From Albibacterium profundi (lineage in GTDB: Bacteria; Bacteroidota; Bacteroidia; Sphingobacteriales; Sphingobacteriaceae), in the NCBI RefSeq assembly GCF_042159835.1, contig NZ_JBBVGT010000001.1, positions 124,001 through 188,000 of the forward strand: a DNA stretch of 64,000 nucleotides, in the 5' to 3' direction. Shown in pieces: positions 8,129-17,355 of this stretch. The notes under the pieces are model-generated. The model saw only the letters and a list, made by a program, of their open reading frames with translations. It had not been told where the DNA came from and made no database searches. Position 1 is the stretch's first letter, and each line of letters begins with the position of its first letter. The position numbers and the translations under genes were made by a program.

Positions 8129-9565
8129 TCACTTTAATGAAAAGTAGTACATATCCTTATTACCTCTTAAGTCAAGTTTTCGATTAAGACCCGCCTTATC
8201 GGTCGCTGCGTCCGTTTGACTCCTCCTAAGAATCATTTCGCTTGTAAACGAACCTGATTCTGCATAATGTAAGGCTTCTCTTAGTAAAGGGTCATTCACA
8301 TCACCCCAATTCCATCTCAAATCTTCAGTTACATCCTTATCAACGGGCATACCTTCATAATAATCTGTTTCCCCATCTGCATTGATCGTTTTAAATGAAA
8401 CCGCATACAAATCATTGTTCATAATGGAAACAGCATAAAAACCAACGGGTTTTCCATAGGTAACACCCTCACCTATCAACTTAACATCGGTATATGGTTT
8501 TAGATTATTGATAAGGAGTTCGCTCGCCGAGGCGGTCCCTTCTGTTATCAGGAAATAAACCTTTGTCGGGTTCAAAGTATTGGTTTTATTAAAATGAACC
8601 GGGCTAAAAAAGCGGTCATTTTCATCCCGTTCTTCATCCTCTTTTCGCAGGGTTTCATTGATCCCGTAACTGTACATCAACGCATTTTCCGAGACTGAAG
8701 TCGGTGCCAAGAAGTTTGAAAGATCCTCAGCCGTGATTACTGCGCCACCGCCGTTATAGCGTAGGTCAACAATAACTTCTTCTACTTGATTTGCTTGGAA
8801 TAGATTAAAAATCTCGTTCAATTTATTCATAAGCTCGGTATCTCTACCCAAATCATCTTTTGTTGACACAAAAGACTCTAAAACAAAATAACCTACATTT
8901 TTATTTCCAACGGTGTAGATATCCGAAAAGAAAACGGGTTGTATTTGAAATTCCTTACGCTGGAGAGTGACTGAGAGTTCTGTATTATCAGGCTTTTTAA
9001 GTCGCAACTCAATAGACTCCGCATCTAGCGCATCAAATAGGAATTGATAATCATTCGGTTCATGGAGACTATTAGCTAATTCAGAATTGCCGTTAATAGC
9101 CAACACCTGAAAGCCGCGTTCCATACCAGCCTCTGCTGCCGGCGAACCTGGGTACACCATTTTTACATATAGGTCCGTTTCATTTTGATATCGGACATCA
9201 AAACCAAAGCTCCCTTTGCGCCCTTCGCTTATTTCCCGCTCAACAGTTCCGCTGCGATCCAAGAAACTAAATCGATCTAATTTTACATGGGTAACCGGGT
9301 CTCTCGAATATTCGGTTAACGCTTCTAATACATCTTCTGCTCTTCTATAATCTTCGGTCGGGAAACTTGTAGGCAACTGATCTTGCCACAAATACATATC
9401 ATAAGTATTTGTATACACGAGTTCTTTCAATCGGGCTTCTTTTGTGTTCTCACGTACAGGCTTTGGTAGTACCCGAGGCGTCTCTGTCTTTGAACATGAC
9501 GATAAAAAGGATGCTGCAAAAAACAGCATCATCGCAAAAATCCGAAAGAAGTGTAATCGAAACAT
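8129..9565 (-). CDS. S41-family (C-terminal processing) peptidase lipoprotein
   Basis: A 478-residue secreted protease. The signal peptide ends in a lipobox with Cys24 (FLSSCSK). A PDZ domain covers roughly 115-205 (GSFGFDVRYQN, then VYPGSPAAEAGMERG and VLAINGNS). The S41 catalytic domain carries EVIVDLRYNGGG and the Ser motif TEGTASASELL (candidate serines S346/S348), with the Lys of YGKPVGFY as the likely partner. It is probably anchored in the outer membrane facing the periplasm or the surface. Such S41 lipoproteins are common in Bacteroidota; the substrate is unknown. Three nt separate it from the HAD-like gene upstream. Confidence 0.87.
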   Translation of the reverse strand: MFRLHFFRIFAMMLFFAASFLSSCSKTETPRVLPKPVRENTKEARLKELVYTNTYDMYLWQDQLPTSFPTEDYRRAEDVLEALTEYSRDPVTHVKLDRFSFLDRSGTVEREISEGRKGSFGFDVRYQNETDLYVKMVYPGSPAAEAGMERGFQVLAINGNSELANSLHEPNDYQFLFDALDAESIELRLKKPDNTELSVTLQRKEFQIQPVFFSDIYTVGNKNVGYFVLESFVSTKDDLGRDTELMNKLNEIFNLFQANQVEEVIVDLRYNGGGAVITAEDLSNFLAPTSVSENALMYSYGINETLRKEDEERDENDRFFSPVHFNKTNTLNPTKVYFLITEGTASASELLINNLKPYTDVKLIGEGVTYGKPVGFYAVSIMNNDLYAVSFKTINADGETDYYEGMPVDKDVTEDLRWNWGDVNDPLLREALHYAESGSFTSEMILRRSQTDAATDKAGLNRKLDLRGNKDMYYFSLK

Positions 9566-9568
9566 ATA

Positions 9569-10189
9569 TTAATTTCCGTCAAGTAAATCGGAGGCGTCTA
9601 GAAAATCGATATTCAATTCTTTACATACAGCTTCCTGAACTGTATGTCCAATAAATACAGTTTTGTTAGCGTCTAACTTATTCTCCTCCATTAGGTAATG
9701 TAGTGGTTCTTGTTTCCTCACCACTTTAATTTCATCATAAAAATACACTTTTAAATCCTTTTCAAGCCCCTCCCAGTCTATGTATTTCAGTTTATTAAGT
9801 TGCACCAATGGATTACCTTCGGTTAGTACAAAAATAGATTTCTTTGCGTCATGAATAGAATGTAGTAATTTAAGCATAGGCGGATATATAATCAAACGCA
9901 AAGGAAGTTGCGCATTGACGCCCATCTTTTTGAAGTTTTCATGATATTTCTCATCAATTCCGAAGACTTCGGCAGCTTTAGTAAAGAGCCCCTCCTTACC
10001 GTGTGATTCATAGCTTTTCTTTAAAAAAGCAGTTAAGTCGGCCGCAGCAGGTACACCTTCCGTGTATTCTAAAAGATTAGCAAAAAGGTAAAAAACCTGT
10101 AGATCATAATCTTTTACCGGATACAATACATCATCCAACCCAAATATAAAAGCGGATTTATCTTTTTCTAAATCGGCAAACCGTATCAT
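9569..10189 (-). CDS. Degenerate HAD-superfamily protein lacking the nucleophile Asp
   Basis: A 206-residue protein with HAD-fold layout. Motif I reads FGLDDVLYP where active HAD phosphatases have F-D-x-D-D-x-L-Y; position 17 is Gly (codon GGG), so the phosphorylated Asp is missing, while D19 and D20 remain. Motif II is VLTEGNPLVQLNKL, motif III a Lys near VVRKQEP, and motif IV is FIGHTVQEA, with His where the metal-binding Asp is expected. It is therefore unlikely to be a phosphatase and may bind a phosphorylated ligand or partner. The start overlaps the upstream gene by 4 nt (ATGA). Confidence 0.7.
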   Translation of the reverse strand: MIRFADLEKDKSAFIFGLDDVLYPVKDYDLQVFYLFANLLEYTEGVPAAADLTAFLKKSYESHGKEGLFTKAAEVFGIDEKYHENFKKMGVNAQLPLRLIIYPPMLKLLHSIHDAKKSIFVLTEGNPLVQLNKLKYIDWEGLEKDLKVYFYDEIKVVRKQEPLHYLMEENKLDANKTVFIGHTVQEAVCKELNIDFLDASDLLDGN

Positions 10190-10509
10190 ATTAATTGAAT
10201 ATTATATTCTTCGAATAACTGTTTTTGAGGACTTACGACTTCCCATTCCTGTGACGAAAGAAGCACCAAGATATCAGCGTTATAATCAAGGCAATACTTT
10301 AACAAGATATGAATAAAAGAAGCAGAAGAAGGATCTGGTAATTGGATGTATTTACCCATGTTCACCAGAACTGCGGGAACGGGGGCCGAGTCAGCAAAAA
10401 TAATAGTTGCATCAGGGTACTCCTTCGCATGGCTCTGTGCTTCAGCACTAATCCCCTTGGTAATGATAACCGTCTTTTCCAACGCTTCTTTCTTAAATAT
10501 TGTCGACAA
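10186..10509 (-). CDS. Small protein resembling an orphan pre-ATP-grasp domain
   Basis: A 107-residue protein starting at TTG (no upstream ATG is in frame and the next Met is internal). The pattern ATIIFADSAPVPAVLVNMG, then LPDPSSASFIHILLKYCLD and QKQLFEEYNIQLI, looks like the Rossmann-like domain that precedes ATP-grasp modules, but no ATP-grasp domain follows. It overlaps the LolD-type gene by 17 nt and the HAD-like gene by 4 nt, so all three are translationally coupled. The resemblance is by eye only. A pair of this protein with the degenerate HAD protein suggests they work together. Confidence 0.55.
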   Translation of the reverse strand: MSTIFKKEALEKTVIITKGISAEAQSHAKEYPDATIIFADSAPVPAVLVNMGKYIQLPDPSSASFIHILLKYCLDYNADILVLLSSQEWEVVSPQKQLFEEYNIQLI

Positions 10510-11152
10510 TCTCCCCGTCTTTCATATGCACAACGCGGTCAGCAATACCGGCTAGCTCTTCATTGTGTGTCACGATGACAAAGGTTTGGTTTAATTCTTT
10601 ACGCAGGTTCACAAATATTTGGTTCAACGCTTCAGCGTTATCAGAATCCAGGTTACCCGACGGCTCGTCAGCTAGAATAACTGCAGGGTTATTGATTAAA
10701 GCTCTGGCAACCGCCACTCGCTGCTGTTCACCTCCCGACAGCTCAGCTGGTTTATGATCTACCCGATGTGAAAGATTGAGTAGATCAAGCAGTTCTTTAG
10801 CCCTGATCTCGCTTTCCTTTTTCGGACGCTGAGCTATAAAAGCAGGCATGCAAACATTCTCCAACGCCGTAAACTCGGGTAGCAAGTGATGGAATTGAAA
10901 AATGAAACCGATGTTTTTATTTCGAAAATCACTCAATTTTCTAGATGATAGCTTGTTAAGTGTTACACCGTTAATCTCTACACTACCAGCATCTGCAGGG
11001 GCCAAAGAGCCGATTACATGTAATAATGTACTTTTCCCAGCTCCCGAGGCACCTACAATCCCAACGATTTCCCCTTTCTTGACCTCAAGATTTACTCCCT
11101 TTAATATTGAAAGCTTACCGTATGATTTATAGATATCTTTTGCACTTAACAT
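10493..11152 (-). CDS. ABC transporter ATP-binding protein, LolD/MacB type
   Basis: A 219-residue ATPase of the LolD/FtsE/MacB class. Walker A GASGAGKST is at 34-42, the signature LSGGEQQRVAVARAL follows, then Walker B VILADEPSGNLD and a switch His in VIVTHNEE. The Q-loop region reads IGFIFQFHHLLPEF, as in LolD proteins. No LolC/LolE-type permease is encoded nearby, which is common in Bacteroidota where lolD and its permease are separated. It likely drives lipoprotein release from the inner membrane or a related export task. It is the first gene of an operon with the pre-ATP-grasp-like and HAD-like genes. Confidence 0.85.
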   Translation of the reverse strand: MLSAKDIYKSYGKLSILKGVNLEVKKGEIVGIVGASGAGKSTLLHVIGSLAPADAGSVEINGVTLNKLSSRKLSDFRNKNIGFIFQFHHLLPEFTALENVCMPAFIAQRPKKESEIRAKELLDLLNLSHRVDHKPAELSGGEQQRVAVARALINNPAVILADEPSGNLDSDNAEALNQIFVNLRKELNQTFVIVTHNEELAGIADRVVHMKDGEIVDNI

Positions 11153-11233
11153 GAAGCGAAGATAATACTAATTTATAATTACATAAAAATGTTCAATTCT
11201 TTTTAAGATTCAAACAAATAGGATGTCTTCAGA

Positions 11234-11264
11234 TTGATAAAATGGATTAAAAGACTTACTTTTA
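11234..11264 (+). promoter_or_regulatory. sucC promoter
   Basis: TTG at 11234-11236, a 20-nt spacer and TACTTTTA at 11257-11264, matching the Bacteroidota -33/-7 consensus at 7 of 8 positions in the -7 box. The sucC ATG is at 11282, giving a very short leader. Confidence 0.55.
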
Positions 11265-11281
11265 CAGCAAATTTTTAAAGC

Positions 11282-12472
11282 ATGAATATTCACGAATACC
11301 AAGGTAAAGCAATTTTAAAAAGTTTCGGTGTACGCATACAAGAAGGAATTGTAGCGAACACGCCCGAAGAAGCTGTAGAAGCAGCGAAGCAATTAAAAGA
11401 AGACTTTAACTCTGACTGGGTTGTAATTAAAGCTCAAATCCATGCAGGTGGTCGCGGAAAAGGCGGAGGTGTAAAATTAGCCAAAAACCTAGATGAAGTA
11501 AGAGAAAAATCCTCTGAAATTATAGGGATGCAGCTGGTTACCCCACAAACCGGCCCCGAAGGAAAAAAAGTTAGCAAGGTTCTTGTTGCGCAAGATGTTT
11601 ATTATCCTGGCGAAAGTGAAACCAAAGAGATATACATGAGTGTACTCCTAGACCGTGCAAAAGGCCGTAACATCATTATGTACTCTACAGAAGGTGGAAT
11701 GGACATTGAAGAAGTGGCAGAGAAAACACCTGAATTAATCTTTAAAGAGGAAATCGATCCAAAAGTAGGACTTCAAGGATTTCAAGCTAGACAAATTGCA
11801 TTTAACTTAGGTCTGGAAGGCGCCGCTCATAAAGAAATGGTAAAATTTGTTGCAGCACTTTACAAGGCATATGATGCAACCGATTCTTCTCTATTCGAAA
11901 TAAATCCGGTATTAAAAACTTCCGACGATAAAATTCTAGCGGTTGATGCAAAAGTTAACTTGGATGAAAACGCTCTTTATCGTCATAAAGACTATGCAGA
12001 AATGCGCGACTTTGCGGAAGAAGATCCGACGGAAGTGGAAGCTGACAAATCCAACCTGAACTATGTGAAGCTTGACGGTAACGTTGGCTGTATGGTTAAC
12101 GGTGCGGGACTTGCCATGGCGACCATGGATATCATTAAACTTGCTGGTGGTGAGCCTGCTAACTTTCTGGATGTAGGCGGTACCGCAAATGCAGAAACTG
12201 TAAAAGCCGGGTTCAATATTATCTTAAAGGATCCGAATGTAAAAGCCATTTTGATTAATATCTTCGGTGGTATTGTACGTTGCGACCGTGTGGCTCAGGG
12301 GGTTATAGACGCTTATAAAGACATGGGCAATATCCCTGTTCCTATCATTGTACGTTTACAAGGAACGAATGCCGAGGAGGCAAAAAAATTAATTGACGAA
12401 TCTGGATTGGAAGTATATTCGGCTATTCTGTTGAAAGAAGCTGCAGACTTGGTTACTAAGGTTCTTTCATAG
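11282..12472 (+). CDS. sucC: Succinate-CoA ligase (ADP-forming), beta subunit
   Basis: A 396-residue SucC. It carries the ATP-grasp domain (MNIHEYQGKAIL, then AQIHAGGRGKGGGV at about 51-64), the metal/active-site segment LFEINPV, and the C-terminal ligase-CoA domain with NGAGLAMATMD, FLDVGGTAN and NIFGGIVRCDRVA. It converts succinyl-CoA to succinate with nucleotide triphosphate formation in the TCA cycle, with SucD as alpha subunit. sucD is not adjacent in this window, which is unlike Proteobacteria. A strong terminator follows, so it is monocistronic. Confidence 0.96.
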   Translation: MNIHEYQGKAILKSFGVRIQEGIVANTPEEAVEAAKQLKEDFNSDWVVIKAQIHAGGRGKGGGVKLAKNLDEVREKSSEIIGMQLVTPQTGPEGKKVSKVLVAQDVYYPGESETKEIYMSVLLDRAKGRNIIMYSTEGGMDIEEVAEKTPELIFKEEIDPKVGLQGFQARQIAFNLGLEGAAHKEMVKFVAALYKAYDATDSSLFEINPVLKTSDDKILAVDAKVNLDENALYRHKDYAEMRDFAEEDPTEVEADKSNLNYVKLDGNVGCMVNGAGLAMATMDIIKLAGGEPANFLDVGGTANAETVKAGFNIILKDPNVKAILINIFGGIVRCDRVAQGVIDAYKDMGNIPVPIIVRLQGTNAEEAKKLIDESGLEVYSAILLKEAADLVTKVLS

Positions 12473-12513
12473 TTTCCAAAAGTAGACTGCCCTATCTATA
12501 AAAATAGATTACA

Positions 12514-12550
12514 CAAATAAACCTCCGCATATGGAGGTTTATTTGTTCTG
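12514..12550 (+). terminator. Terminator after sucC
   Basis: A perfect 13-bp stem (12514-12526 with 12533-12545), a 6-nt loop GCATAT, and a T-rich 3' flank. It lies 41 nt after the sucC stop. Confidence 0.85.
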
Positions 12551-12576
12551 AGAGAAAATAAAATACATATCAAATC

Positions 12577-14022
12577 ATGAAACACACAAGAATCAAGGAA
12601 CTATTGGATTCTAACGAATTCGGCAAAGAATTTATTGTAAAAGGTTGGGTTAAAACCTTCAGAAACAATCAGTTTCTTGCAATAAACGACGGTTCGTGCC
12701 TTAGCAACTTGCAAATTGTTATAGGTATTAATGAATTTGAAGACCAGCAAGTAAAAAAGCTACATACGGGAGCCGCTATTGCCGTTAAAGGGATATTAAC
12801 CGAATCTCAGGGTAAAGGTCAACGTGTCGAGCTAAAGGCTACGTGTCTCGAAATTCTTGGCGAAAGTGACCCTGATAAATTCCCGCTCCAACCCAAAAAA
12901 CACAGTCTTGAGTTTTTGCGGGAAATTGCGCATCTAAGATTCCGGACCACAACCTTTAATGCCATTTTTAAAGTAAGAAACGCACTGGCTTTTGCAGTTC
13001 ATCAATTCTTTAATGAGCGCGGATTCGTTTATATACATACACCCATTATTACTGGTTCAGATGCTGAGGGTGCCGGCGAAATGTTTCAAGTGACAACGCT
13101 TGATCTAGATCAACCAGCTAGAAACGACAAAGGCGAAATTGACTACAAGGAGGACTTTTTCGGCAAACAGACGAACTTAACAGTGTCTGGACAACTGGAA
13201 GGCGAACTAGCAGCGATGGCGCTTGGTAATATATATACTTTCGGCCCCACATTTAGAGCAGAAAACTCTAATACAACACGACATTTAGCCGAATTTTGGA
13301 TGATAGAACCCGAAATGGCATTCTACGATAATAATGACAACATGGATCTCGCAGAAGAGCTATTGAAGTATGTCATTAAATATGCCCTGGAAACATGTCC
13401 GGATGAGATTGAATTCTTAAAGAATAGACAAGCGGAAGAGGATAAAAAGAAACCTCAGAATGAACGTGCAGCGATGAACCTAACAGAGAAGTTAGAGTTT
13501 TGCCTTCTGAACGATTTTGAGAGAATATCGTATACAGAAGCGATAGAGATATTGAAACGTTCGAAACCTAATCAAAAGAAACAATTTAAGTATCTGATCG
13601 ATGGCTGGGGTGTAGATCTGCAATCGGAACACGAGCGTTATCTGGTAGAGAAGCACTTTAAAAAGCCGGTTATCCTTTCTGACTACCCAGCTGACATCAA
13701 AGCATTTTATATGCGACAAAACGAAGTTGATGAACAAGGCAGAAAAACTGTAGCTGCAATGGACATTCTCTTTCCAGGAATAGGAGAAATAGTTGGAGGT
13801 TCTCAACGGGAAGAGCGTTATGATGTGCTCACGAAGCGAATGGACGAAATGAATATTCCTCAACACGAAATGGACTGGTTTCTTGATACCCGACGATTTG
13901 GAACCGCACCACATGCTGGTTTTGGACTTGGCTTTGAACGCCTTGTGCTTTTTGTAACGGGCATGACCAACATACGTGATGTAATTCCGTTTCCTCGCTT
14001 TCCGAAGAGTGCGGAATTTTAA
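12577..14022 (+). CDS. asnS: Asparaginyl-tRNA synthetase
   Basis: A 481-residue class IIb synthetase. An N-terminal OB-fold anticodon-binding domain covers about residues 15-110 (IVKGWVKTFRNN). The catalytic core has motif 2 at TFRAENSNTTRHLAEFWMIEPE (split here for length: FRAENS then HLAEFWM) and motif 3 GFGLGFERLVLF near the C-terminus. The loop ITGSDAEGAGEMF and the residue pattern around it fit AsnRS rather than AspRS. The ATG at 12577 follows the sucC terminator closely; a perfect terminator follows. It is probably monocistronic. Confidence 0.95.
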   Translation: MKHTRIKELLDSNEFGKEFIVKGWVKTFRNNQFLAINDGSCLSNLQIVIGINEFEDQQVKKLHTGAAIAVKGILTESQGKGQRVELKATCLEILGESDPDKFPLQPKKHSLEFLREIAHLRFRTTTFNAIFKVRNALAFAVHQFFNERGFVYIHTPIITGSDAEGAGEMFQVTTLDLDQPARNDKGEIDYKEDFFGKQTNLTVSGQLEGELAAMALGNIYTFGPTFRAENSNTTRHLAEFWMIEPEMAFYDNNDNMDLAEELLKYVIKYALETCPDEIEFLKNRQAEEDKKKPQNERAAMNLTEKLEFCLLNDFERISYTEAIEILKRSKPNQKKQFKYLIDGWGVDLQSEHERYLVEKHFKKPVILSDYPADIKAFYMRQNEVDEQGRKTVAAMDILFPGIGEIVGGSQREERYDVLTKRMDEMNIPQHEMDWFLDTRRFGTAPHAGFGLGFERLVLFVTGMTNIRDVIPFPRFPKSAEF

Positions 14023-14039
14023 GACCTCCTCCCCGATCT

Positions 14040-14086
14040 AATTGAGTTAATAGTTCGCATCGGAAACTATTAACTCAATTTATTTG
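14040..14086 (+). terminator. Terminator after asnS
   Basis: A perfect 16-bp stem (14040-14055 with 14065-14080), a 9-nt loop, followed by TATTTGTT. It ends 30 nt before the YciO-like start. Confidence 0.8.
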
Positions 14087-14115
14087 TTACAATATTGAAA
14101 CCAAATCAAGCCGGA

Positions 14116-14736
14116 ATGTTTATAAAAATATACGAGGAAAATCCCAACCCCAAAAGTATCGAACAAGTAGTCGATATTTTAAAAAAAGGTGGGGTTATTA
14201 TTTATCCGACGGATACCATTTACGGGATCGGTTGTGACATCACAAATCCGAAGGCCATTGAACGCGTGTGTAGAATTCGTGGAATTAAAAAGGAAAAATC
14301 AAATCTTTCTTTTATTTGTAATGATCTGACATCCATTTCCCAATACACCAAACCCTTGGACAATGTCACATTTCGCTTATTAAAGAGGTCATTACCTGGT
14401 CCATTTACCTTCATTTTTAACGCCAGTAGTCAGGTACCGAAATTGTTAAGTTCTAAAAAGAAAACCGTCGGTATCCGTGTCCCAGACAATAACATTGCAC
14501 GGGAAATTGTAAGGCAACTGGGCAACCCAATCATCTCTACATCCATCCACGATGACGACGAAGTTATCGAATACTCCACCGACCCGGAATTGATCTATGA
14601 GAAATATGGAACGGTGGTAGATGCTGTTATCGACGGCGGCTATGGTAAAAACATTCCATCAACTGTAGTTGATTGCACTACGGGCGACTTCGATGTAATC
14701 AGACAGGGCGAAGGCGACTTGACACTTTATATTTAA
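14116..14736 (+). CDS. YciO/Sua5/YrdC-family protein (threonylcarbamoyl-AMP synthase fold)
   Basis: The ATG at 14116 gives 206 residues, the length of E. coli YciO; a TTG at 14095 is possible but adds a non-conserved tail. Family motifs include GGVIIYPTDTIYGIGCD (about 24-40), CRIRGIKKEKSNLSF, LLKRSLPGPFTFIF and KKTVGIRVPDN. The overall pattern is closer to YciO than to TsaC. YrdC-fold enzymes make L-threonylcarbamoyl-AMP for t6A tRNA modification, but YciO-type members show much weaker activity in E. coli, so the role is uncertain. It is convergent with trpA, with only 3 nt between the stops. Confidence 0.8.
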   Translation: MFIKIYEENPNPKSIEQVVDILKKGGVIIYPTDTIYGIGCDITNPKAIERVCRIRGIKKEKSNLSFICNDLTSISQYTKPLDNVTFRLLKRSLPGPFTFIFNASSQVPKLLSSKKKTVGIRVPDNNIAREIVRQLGNPIISTSIHDDDEVIEYSTDPELIYEKYGTVVDAVIDGGYGKNIPSTVVDCTTGDFDVIRQGEGDLTLYI

Positions 14737-14739
14737 ATC

Positions 14740-15513
14740 CTAGCCCCTTAATTCCTTAATAAAGGAAGGAATTTCCTCTAAATAACTGTCCGAGTCCAAC
14801 TGCTTGACAAATGCGGAACCAACGATCGCACCATCCGCAATTTCAGAAGCTTGCTGAAAGCTTTCGTTATTTGATATCCCAAAGCCTATTACAAAGGGAT
14901 TTTTTAATCCCAATCCTTTAATCCGATTAAAATAGGCAAGCCGTTCATCGGAAATATCAAGATTTTTACCCGTAGTAGATGATGAAGAAAGTAAATAGAT
15001 AAAGCCTGTGCTCAGGTCATCTATTTTACGAATTCGCTCATCCGTTGTTTGCGGTGTCACCAAAAACACATTGCTTACTCCATTGTTTACAAATACACCT
15101 TTATACAGCTCCTCATACTCATACATTGGTAAATCGGGAATGATTACACCATCGACGCCAACCTTCGCACATGATTTGCAAAAGCGTTCGACACCGTACT
15201 GAATCACTGGATTTACATAGCCCATCAGGAAAACGGGAATAGAAACTCGTTTTCTTAAATCAGCGAGCTGCTCAAATAACACGTCGAGTGTCATTCCGTT
15301 TTTAAGAGCGACTTGCGACGCATGCTGAATCACTGGGCCATCTGCCAAAGGATCTGAATATGGAAAACCTATTTCTAAGAAATCAACACCCGATTCCTCC
15401 AATCGTTCTGCTATATCAAGTGTACTGTCTAACTTCGGATAACCTGCTGTATAATAGATGGAAAGTCGATTAGCTTTATTATCATTATCAAATAATTCTT
15501 TTATTCTGTTCAT
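14740..15513 (-). CDS. trpA: Tryptophan synthase alpha subunit
   Basis: A 257-residue TrpA (TIM barrel). The catalytic residues are visible: E47 in DFLEIGFPYSDP and D58 in PLADGP. The phosphate-binding end reads VIGFGISNNES and GAIVGSAFVK. It splits indole-3-glycerol phosphate into indole and glyceraldehyde-3-phosphate, handing indole to TrpB. It is the last gene of the trpD-F-B-A operon, 25 nt after trpB. Confidence 0.97.
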   Translation of the reverse strand: MNRIKELFDNDNKANRLSIYYTAGYPKLDSTLDIAERLEESGVDFLEIGFPYSDPLADGPVIQHASQVALKNGMTLDVLFEQLADLRKRVSIPVFLMGYVNPVIQYGVERFCKSCAKVGVDGVIIPDLPMYEYEELYKGVFVNNGVSNVFLVTPQTTDERIRKIDDLSTGFIYLLSSSSTTGKNLDISDERLAYFNRIKGLGLKNPFVIGFGISNNESFQQASEIADGAIVGSAFVKQLDSDSYLEEIPSFIKELRG

Positions 15514-15538
15514 TTTAAATCGTCTAATTGTATGAATA

Positions 15539-16720
15539 TTAGAGTGAAAAGTACTTCATGTAATTATCCAGATCTTTATCACCTCTTCCTGACAAGCATA
15601 ATACCACATGATCATCCTTTTGGAATTCCATTTTTTCCAACTGTGCCAGAGCATGTGCACTTTCGATTGCAGGGATAATGCCTTCTAATTGCGTCAGAAG
15701 CAGACCAGCCTGCATAGCTTCATCATCTGTGATACTCACATACTCAACACGCTTGATATCGTGCAAAAATGCATGTTGAGGGCCTATACCCGGATAATCC
15801 AAACCAGCTGAGATTGAATAAGGCTCGATAACCTGTCCGTCGTCAGTTTGCATCAGAATGGTTCTGCTGCCGTGAAGTACGCCTTCTTTCCCTAAGACAG
15901 ATGTAGCCGCTGATTCGCCGCTGTAAATTCCTTTACCTGCCGCTTCGGCAGCTATTAGTTTCACTCCTTCATCGTCCAAGAAATGATAAAACATGCCAAT
16001 CGCATTACTCCCTCCTCCAACACAGGCCATCACATAATCGGGTAATTTTCCAGCTTTATCCAGAATCTGCTGTTTCGCCTCTTCAGAGATAACCGACTGG
16101 AAGCGGGCAACCATATCTGGATAAGGATGTGGCCCCACAACTGACCCAATAATATAGTGGGTGTCAACCGGGTTATTAATCCAATCTCTAAGCGCCTCGT
16201 TGGTAGCATCTTTCAATGTCTTACTTCCCGATTCTGCAGCAACCACGGTAGCACCCATCATTTTCATGCGCGCTACATTTGGTGCTTGGCGTTCGATATC
16301 GATAGCACCCATATACACTACACATTCTAGTCCCTTTAATGCGCAAACCGTGGCCGTCGCTACGCCATGTTGACCTGCACCAGTCTCCGCTATAATTCGC
16401 TTCTTCCCTAAGTGCTCTGCCAATAAAATTTGACCAATCGTGTTATTGATCTTATGGGCTCCCGTATGGTTTAAATCTTCGCGCTTGAGATAAATATTAG
16501 CACCATAGCGTTCCGATAAACGCTCAGCAAGATAGAGCGGTGAAGGGCGACCGACATAGTCACGGAGTAACTGATCAAAATCATTTTTGAAGCTCGGACT
16601 TTCCATGATTTTTAGATATTCCTGTCGAAGCTCCTCTACATTCGGATAGAGCATTTCGGGAATATAAGCCCCGCCAAATTTGCCATAGTAACCTTGCTCA
16701 TTTACTTGATATTTATTCAT
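15539..16720 (-). CDS. trpB: Tryptophan synthase beta subunit
   Basis: A 393-residue TrpB1-type enzyme. The PLP lysine is K90 in EDLNHTGAHK, and the phosphate loop is CVGGGSNAIGMF. The indole-tunnel and interface features of the alpha-dependent TrpB1 class are present (YYGKFGGAYIPEM at the N-terminus). It condenses indole with serine using PLP. It lies 20 nt after trpF in the operon. Confidence 0.97.
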   Translation of the reverse strand: MNKYQVNEQGYYGKFGGAYIPEMLYPNVEELRQEYLKIMESPSFKNDFDQLLRDYVGRPSPLYLAERLSERYGANIYLKREDLNHTGAHKINNTIGQILLAEHLGKKRIIAETGAGQHGVATATVCALKGLECVVYMGAIDIERQAPNVARMKMMGATVVAAESGSKTLKDATNEALRDWINNPVDTHYIIGSVVGPHPYPDMVARFQSVISEEAKQQILDKAGKLPDYVMACVGGGSNAIGMFYHFLDDEGVKLIAAEAAGKGIYSGESAATSVLGKEGVLHGSRTILMQTDDGQVIEPYSISAGLDYPGIGPQHAFLHDIKRVEYVSITDDEAMQAGLLLTQLEGIIPAIESAHALAQLEKMEFQKDDHVVLCLSGRGDKDLDNYMKYFSL

Positions 16721-16740
16721 TATCTTCTTATCTATTAATA

Positions 16741-17355
16741 TTATTTCAATATTGTTTTCAAAAGAGGAATACTCTTAATGCCCGGCTCCAGTTCAAATCG
16801 CGAGTTAACATCAATGCAATAAAGACGTTCGTCTTGTAAACTGGTAGCCGACTGAAAAGTTGCCTTATCGATACCTCCACTTAAAAAATAAGGAGTATTT
16901 TCTTTATATCCGTCCAAAATGCTCCAATCGAACTGTCTCCCCGATCCTCCGTGTAAACTAGTTTTTGTGTCAAATAAAAAATAATCTACTACTGACCGAT
17001 ACACCTCCAGCTGGTTAAAATCAAAGCCAGAATCTACACCAAAGGCTTTAATTAGCTCTACATTTTTTTGGCGAACAGTTTCACAGAACTCCGGACGCTC
17101 GTTCCCATGCAACTGCACCGCATCAAAGCTATATCTCGTTAGAACAGAATCGATTTCTTTCTCCGTAGCATTCACAAATACGGCGACCTTTTTCGTACCA
17201 GACAATTCGTTAAGAAACGCTAAATCTCCATGCCCTGCATAGCGAGCCGATTTTTCATAGAAAATAAATCCTATGTAATCAGGTTTCAAGGCAGCGACCT
17301 GCATTACATTTTCTTCATCTCGTAAACCACAAACTTTCGTTTTAAGCGTCCTCAT
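16741..17355 (-). CDS. trpF: Phosphoribosylanthranilate isomerase
   Basis: A 204-residue TrpF. Catalytic Cys9 is in TKVCGLRDE, the general acid Asp is in YFLFDTKTSLHGGSGRQFDW, and the phosphate site is in FLSGGI. It isomerises phosphoribosylanthranilate to CdRP. Its start overlaps trpD by 4 nt. The next pathway enzyme, TrpC, is not encoded in this window. Confidence 0.95.
   Translation of the reverse strand: MRTLKTKVCGLRDEENVMQVAALKPDYIGFIFYEKSARYAGHGDLAFLNELSGTKKVAVFVNATEKEIDSVLTRYSFDAVQLHGNERPEFCETVRQKNVELIKAFGVDSGFDFNQLEVYRSVVDYFLFDTKTSLHGGSGRQFDWSILDGYKENTPYFLSGGIDKATFQSATSLQDERLYCIDVNSRFELEPGIKSIPLLKTILK

Noticed and set aside
13492..13914. A 140-codon minus-strand frame opposite asnS
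   Set aside because: It lies antisense to the conserved catalytic core of asnS and has Cys/His/Phe-rich shadow composition.
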